From positions 62,001-126,000 of the forward strand of contig JAEULK010000043.1 in assembly GCA_016793775.1 (NCBI GenBank): 64,000 nucleotides of DNA, given 5' to 3'. Origin of the DNA: Sphingopyxis sp. Lineage in GTDB: Bacteria; Pseudomonadota; Alphaproteobacteria; Sphingomonadales; Sphingomonadaceae. A program made the position numbers and the translations under genes. Below are positions 60,269-64,000 of this stretch, piece after piece. Every line of letters begins with the position of its first letter. Positions within the stretch are counted from its first letter, which is position 1. Under the pieces are notes generated by a model. That model was not told the DNA's origin. It worked only from the letters and a program-made list of their open reading frames with translations, and did no database searches.

Positions 60269-60742
60269 CTATTTCTGCGCCGCGACGTCGGCGCGCTGGG
60301 CGTCGAGCGCGGCGACCCAGGCTTCGGACAGCATCGGTCCTTTCATGACGAGATGGGCGTGGTCGGCGACCTTCTCGCGCAGCGCGATGAAGAAGAGTGG
60401 CCCGCCGACGAGGCCCAGTTCCTTCATCTTCGACGCCATCGCCGCATTCTGCTCCGCCGTGGGCGCGGCACGCGGGGGCTTGTAGAGCATGACGTCCCAG
60501 CCTTCGCCATCCTCGTGCAAATAGAGCTGGGTCTTGGGTTGGCCGCCGGCGGCGTTGACCTGATCCCAGATCGCGACGCTGCGGATGAAGGCCTCGGTCT
60601 GGCCCGGCACCAGCCGGAACAATTCGAAGGCGGGATCGGAGAGCGGCGCCGCTTCGGCGGCGGCGGGCTTTTCCTTCTTCGCCTGTGCCTGGGCGGCGAC
60701 CGGTGCGAGCAACGCACATGCCAATATCAAGCTTTTCATCAT
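60269..60742 (-). CDS. Small exported protein of unknown function
   Basis: A 157-residue protein with a signal peptide (MMKSLILACALLAPVAAQAQ). The mature part has FELFRLVPGQTEAFIRSVAI and WDVMLYKPP, patterns that may form a dimeric ferredoxin-like barrel as in NIPSNAP or ABM proteins, but I cannot assign a family. The ATG at 60742 (double Met) is used because it starts the signal peptide. It is the first gene of the oxidase-esterase operon. The 244-bp gap upstream holds only the divergent promoters and the possible N-terminal extension of the lipase gene. Confidence 0.7.
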   Translation of the reverse strand: MMKSLILACALLAPVAAQAQAKKEKPAAAEAAPLSDPAFELFRLVPGQTEAFIRSVAIWDQVNAAGGQPKTQLYLHEDGEGWDVMLYKPPRAAPTAEQNAAMASKMKELGLVGGPLFFIALREKVADHAHLVMKGPMLSEAWVAALDAQRADVAAQK

Positions 60743-60986
60743 GACCCGGATCTCCGCTTGGAATGCGCCCGATCTTTTCCGGATTTGGCGCTCTTCGCTA
60801 GTGGGCCGGCCCGCACTTACCCGCATCGGCGGCGACCTACCCGGAAAACAGAGCTGTGATCGGAGGAGCGAATTGGCAATGACGAATTGGATATCGCCTC
60901 ATACCAAGACGGGGCCGCGCGCTTTCGGCCGACTGGCGGGAAGCCTTGGACGGGACGGGGCATTCATTGGCGTGGAGGGACGGGAT

Positions 60987-62111
60987 ATGCGTGGTTTGAA
61001 GTCGATATTGCTGGGGGCGGTCGTCGTTTCAGGGCTTGCACTGCCGACGATTTCGCAAGGGCAATCCGCCAAGCCCGCCGCGCCGATCCGCCTCGACGGT
61101 CAGACGCTCGACCCAGGCATCCAGGCGATGCTCGAAAACGACAAGGTCAAGGAAGAAGCCGCCAAGGGCAAGCCCGGCAACGACCCGACCACGGCGGCGG
61201 GGATGAAGGCGATCCGCGCCGAAGTGAATGGCGACTGGGCCGCCGGCACCGCCGCGGCGCCGGAGATGGCGTCGGTCAAGGATGTCGTCATCAAGAGCGG
61301 CAATGGCGGCATCCCGGTGCGCATCTATCGCCCCAAGGCGAGCGGTCCGCTGCCGACCATCGTCTATTATCATGGCGGCGCCTGGTTCGTCGGCGGGGTC
61401 GAAGGATCCGACCTGTCGTCGCGCCAACTGGCGAACGACGCCAAGGCGAACGTCGTCAGCGTCGAATATCGCATGGCGCCCGAAAATCCCTATCCGGCAT
61501 CATGGGACGATGCCGAAGCCGCCTTCGAGTGGGTCGTTGGTGAGGCGAAGAGCCTGGGCGGCGCGCCCGACCGCGTGTGCGTCGCGGGCGACAGCGCGGG
61601 GGGCAATATGGCGATCGTTACCACCACCCGTCGGCTGGCCAAGGGCAAGCCCGCGCCGTTGTGCCAGATTCTTTATTATCCCGCGGTCGACAATCGTCCG
61701 GTCGATGCGATGCGTGCAACTTATAATTCTTCGCGGCTGTTCGGTGAGGGGTTCCGGCTCAACCGGTCGTTCACCGACTATATCCTGCCGATCGTGTTCC
61801 CCGATCAGGATCTGTCGCAGCCCGAAGTCTCGCCGCTGTTCGACGCGACGCGCAAGATGCCGCCGACGCTGATCGCGACCGCGGGCTTCGATCCGCTGCG
61901 CGATTCCGAACGCGCCTATGCGGCCAAGCTGGCCGAGGGCGGCAATTATGTCGTATATCGCGAGTTCCCGACGCTGATCCACGGCTTCCTGCAGCATACC
62001 AAGCTGTCCGAAGCCGCCGCGCGCGCCTCGCGCGAGACGGCGCAGGCGGCCGGCGTGCTGGCGCGCGAGGCGATCGCCGCGCAGGACGCGGCGGCCAAGC
62101 TGCCCAAATGA
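60987..62111 (+). CDS. Exported HSL-family esterase/lipase (alpha/beta hydrolase)
   Basis: A 374-residue hydrolase of the hormone-sensitive-lipase family. MRGLKSILLGAVVVSGLALP starts a signal peptide; the ATG has GGAGGGACGGGAT before it. The oxyanion motif YYHGGAWFVGG, nucleophile GDSAGGNMAI, acid in FDPLRDSERAY and His in TLIHGFLQ are all present. It would cleave short acyl esters in the periplasm. An in-frame start at 60873-60879 with a GGAGGAG site would add 36 residues before the signal peptide and is less likely. It is divergent from the small exported-protein operon. Confidence 0.9.
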   Translation: MRGLKSILLGAVVVSGLALPTISQGQSAKPAAPIRLDGQTLDPGIQAMLENDKVKEEAAKGKPGNDPTTAAGMKAIRAEVNGDWAAGTAAAPEMASVKDVVIKSGNGGIPVRIYRPKASGPLPTIVYYHGGAWFVGGVEGSDLSSRQLANDAKANVVSVEYRMAPENPYPASWDDAEAAFEWVVGEAKSLGGAPDRVCVAGDSAGGNMAIVTTTRRLAKGKPAPLCQILYYPAVDNRPVDAMRATYNSSRLFGEGFRLNRSFTDYILPIVFPDQDLSQPEVSPLFDATRKMPPTLIATAGFDPLRDSERAYAAKLAEGGNYVVYREFPTLIHGFLQHTKLSEAAARASRETAQAAGVLAREAIAAQDAAAKLPK

Positions 62112-62143
62112 CGCTGGGGCGGCGGCGCTTGCCGGCGTTGCCG

Positions 62144-63004
62144 CTAGAAACCAGCCAGTGAGAAGCTGGCCTCGGCGCGGAGACCGGGGACGATCGCATC
62201 GGCGATGCCGGGGTCGGCGGACGGTTCCGGATATAATGGATGCTCGGCTGGACCGCGAGCCTTGCGGCGATCGGCGCCCGATAGGTGGCCTCGATCGCGA
62301 CCTCGGATCGCGCCGCGCTGGTCGCGGCGCGATAGCTGTTTGAAGTGAAGGCTGCGGCGAGTGCGATCCCGAACTCATCCTCGTCGCGGCCGGGGCCCCA
62401 GCCGCTGAACTTCAGCCCGGTGCTGGCGAAGCCGCCGAACATGTTGAACCGACCGGCCGCCTTGCCGCGGCGGAAGAAGGCGTCGACCTTGCGCTCGGCG
62501 CGGCCCGTCGGCGGAAATTCGCAGCGAAAATAAGTGCCGGCATTGCCCTTGCCGGTTCCCGTGCCGTCGTTGCGGTCGAAGCGGGCGGTATAGTGCCAGC
62601 GCCCGAGCAGCAGCTTGCCGCCGCCCAACGGGGCCTCGAGTTCGCCGACGAGCAAAGCGCCGTCGTCATCGCCGAGCTTGATCGCGGTGCGCCCGGGATG
62701 GTTGGGGTTGCCCGGCACGACGTCGAGCACGGCGGCGCGCACTGCCCATCCGTCGGCTGGCGCCCATTGCGCGTATGGCAAGCGAGGTCGAAGGGAAAAT
62801 CGCCGGGCCGTTCCGGTCGCTCTGCGCAAAGTCGGTGCCGATGCCGTGCGGGCTGCTGACGAACATTTGCAGCAGGACGGGGCCGTGGGTTTCGTCGATT
62901 TCGGCCGGGGCGTGGATGTGGCTGTGCGGCGGATAGCCGAGATGCGCCGGCTGCGGCGCGCCATAGACCACGGAAGCGGCAAGAATCAGAGCGGATTTCG
63001 CCAT
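62144..63004 (-). pseudogene. Decayed carbohydrate porin (OprB-like)
   Basis: Sequence for the C-terminal half of an OprB-type porin, disrupted. The reading from 63004 gives SPHGIGTDFAQSDRNGPAIF and STSLAIRA, then must shift frame near 62770 to continue as QWAPADGWAVRAAVLDVVPG and on to VQPSIHYIRN, and shift again near 62226 to end as PSADPGIADAIVPGLRAEAS with final LAGF. The first change fits loss of two bases in a GCGC run, the second loss of one C; together they restore the original frame. The N-terminal half of a normal OprB (signal and first strands) is absent too. It overlaps the stop of the upstream porin by 1 bp. Confidence 0.8.
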
Positions 63005-64000
63005 CAGAAGCTCACCATGAAGGCGAGGCGGATGCGATCGAGCCAGTCGCTTGGCGACAGGCTGCCGGCATAGGCCGGATCGAGCGGACGATAATGATAC
63101 CAGAGTAGGTCGAGTTGGAGGTGCGGCGCGGGCACATAGCCGATGCCGAGGCCATGCAGCCGGTAGTTGGTAGACAGGTCGATATTGTCGTGGCTGAACG
63201 CCGCGAGTACCGAGTCCACTTCGACTTCGGAATAATTATAGGCGATGCGGACGTCGCCGGGCTTGGCGGTGCGGCCGGCGGCGAATTCGAGGTTGAAGGC
63301 GGTGTCGCCGGGGACAGCGGCGCCGAGGTTCTTCACATAATCGGCGGTGAAGGCGAGCGGCCAGCGGTCCGACAATCCCGACCAGCCGAGCGTGCCGATG
63401 CCCTCGGCCAAGTGGAAATCGGACAGATAGCGACCGCCCGCCAGCAGATTGCCGCGGAAGTCGCCGGCATCGGCCCCCGCGACCGAGCCCAGGCGGTAAT
63501 GATAATAGCTGCCGGTCAGGCCTGCCTTGAAATCGGATGACAGTGGCGCGGACAGGGCAAGCTGGCCGCCCAGCATGTCGCTGTCGCGGGCGACCGACGC
63601 CTCGTCGATGACGAACCATATGCCGCGCGCATCGATCCGCGCTTTGCCGACGTTGGCGCCATAGGCCGCCGCGACGCCCTGCGGCGATACGTCGCTGTCC
63701 CACAGCATATCGGTCCGCTGGAATTGCTGCGGGAATTTGCCGACATAGGTGGTGAAGCCGCCATTACTGTAGCGAATCCACGCTTGGTCCAGCGACACCT
63801 GGAAATCGTCGACGAAATTGCCGAGCGTGACGTCGGTCGAATTGGGATCGTCGGGGTCGCCCGTCGCAATCTGTGTGCCGACCGCGAAATGATCGTCGAT
63901 CTTGTAGGTCGCGCGCAGCCGGGCGCGCACCGCGGAACGCGACCGGTCGCGGCCATCGACGAAATTCCACTCCTGCCGAACGCGCATGTCGCCGCTCACG
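63004..64000 (-). CDS. Putative porin (Porin_5-like), 5' end outside window
   Basis: The last 331 residues of an outer-membrane porin; the N-terminus lies beyond the window. Alternating beta strands such as ATYKIDDHFAVGTQIATGDP, DQAWIRYSNGGFTTYVGKFP and SYYHYRLGSVAG, and the terminal IRLAFMVSF (Phe end), indicate a 14-16-strand barrel of the putative-porin family common in Caulobacterales and sphingomonads. The stop codon overlaps the ATG of the decayed OprB remnant, so the two may once have formed an operon. Confidence 0.85.
   Translation of the reverse strand, partial: VSGDMRVRQEWNFVDGRDRSRSAVRARLRATYKIDDHFAVGTQIATGDPDDPNSTDVTLGNFVDDFQVSLDQAWIRYSNGGFTTYVGKFPQQFQRTDMLWDSDVSPQGVAAAYGANVGKARIDARGIWFVIDEASVARDSDMLGGQLALSAPLSSDFKAGLTGSYYHYRLGSVAGADAGDFRGNLLAGGRYLSDFHLAEGIGTLGWSGLSDRWPLAFTADYVKNLGAAVPGDTAFNLEFAAGRTAKPGDVRIAYNYSEVEVDSVLAAFSHDNIDLSTNYRLHGLGIGYVPAPHLQLDLLWYHYRPLDPAYAGSLSPSDWLDRIRLAFMVSF

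Noticed and set aside
61771-62982. A single 403-codon minus-strand protein across the OprB region
   Set aside because: Only its middle part is porin-like; the beginning and end match the family in another frame, so it is a decayed porin and not a novel protein.

Overview
The window is a GC-rich alphaproteobacterial chromosome segment, most like a sphingomonad (Sphingopyxis/Sphingomonas type). The evidence is the gene content: large TonB-dependent receptors, the halogenase/SapC/cupin cluster that accompanies such receptors in Caulobacter and sphingomonads, a FucP-type sugar symporter, a Tat-exported flavin oxidase, ECF-sigma/Hanks-kinase pairs and Porin_5/OprB-type porins. Genes are tightly packed with many 4-8 bp start/stop overlaps. 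No gap exceeds 300 bp, and I saw no tRNA, rRNA, CRISPR array, transposase or phage gene.

Layout. (1) 1-940: end of an rRNA methyltransferase and a PRC-barrel protein. (2) 1036-15281: a probable beta-glucoside/oligosaccharide uptake locus with a TonB receptor, halogenase-SapC-cupin-halogenase operon, LacI regulator, two MFS transporters and a GH3 glucosidase. AACGTT-centred operator-like sites lie before the receptor, the halogenase operon and the glucosidase. (3) 15278-22572: an unknown membrane protein, a carotenoid-cleavage-type oxygenase and a sulfatase locus (two sulfatases, a lipoprotein formylglycine-generating enzyme and a TetR regulator), with matching palindromes at both sulfatase promoters. 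(4) 22592-26286: deacetylase-type amidohydrolase, alpha/beta hydrolase, and a branched-chain amino-acid dehydrogenase with a small ACT-like partner, divergent from an Lrp/AsnC regulator. (5) 26411-32722: Ser/Thr kinase, ECF sigma factor and a PrtD/PrtE-like type I exporter. (6) 32739-41411: dctBD two-component genes divergent from dctA, then a TonB receptor and an SGNH hydrolase. (7) 41486-49214: a giant YadA-like trimeric adhesin divergent from an ECF sigma factor that converges on a second kinase. (8) 49264-57558: a peptide-export island. (9) 57671-64000: LysR remnant, esterases, covalent-flavin amine oxidase, a decayed OprB porin and an intact porin cut by the window edge.

The most interesting region is 49264-57558. 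It encodes an NHLM-like exporter (HlyD-type adaptor, C39-peptidase ABC transporter with a complete Cys/His/Asp triad, a second ABC transporter and a cyclic-nucleotide-binding protein), flanked by two small genes whose products carry closely similar double-glycine leaders. One precursor is directly followed by a methyltransferase with a methyltransferase-regulatory-domain architecture, related to protein-lysine methyltransferases, and its core has five lysines. The other core is built from four DGSV(K/M) heptads. Both precursor genes are preceded by the same CGGAC-N6-GTCCG inverted repeat. No lanthipeptide, YcaO or radical-SAM maturase is present. I infer an undescribed exported, possibly methylated, peptide system.

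Other notable points: two mirror-image convergent kinase/ECF-sigma pairs, each with the sigma gene divergent from a surface or export gene; a DctD-type regulator whose GAFTGA loop and Walker B glutamate are altered; and a lipoprotein formylglycine-generating enzyme whose gene overlaps the tail of a sulfatase gene.
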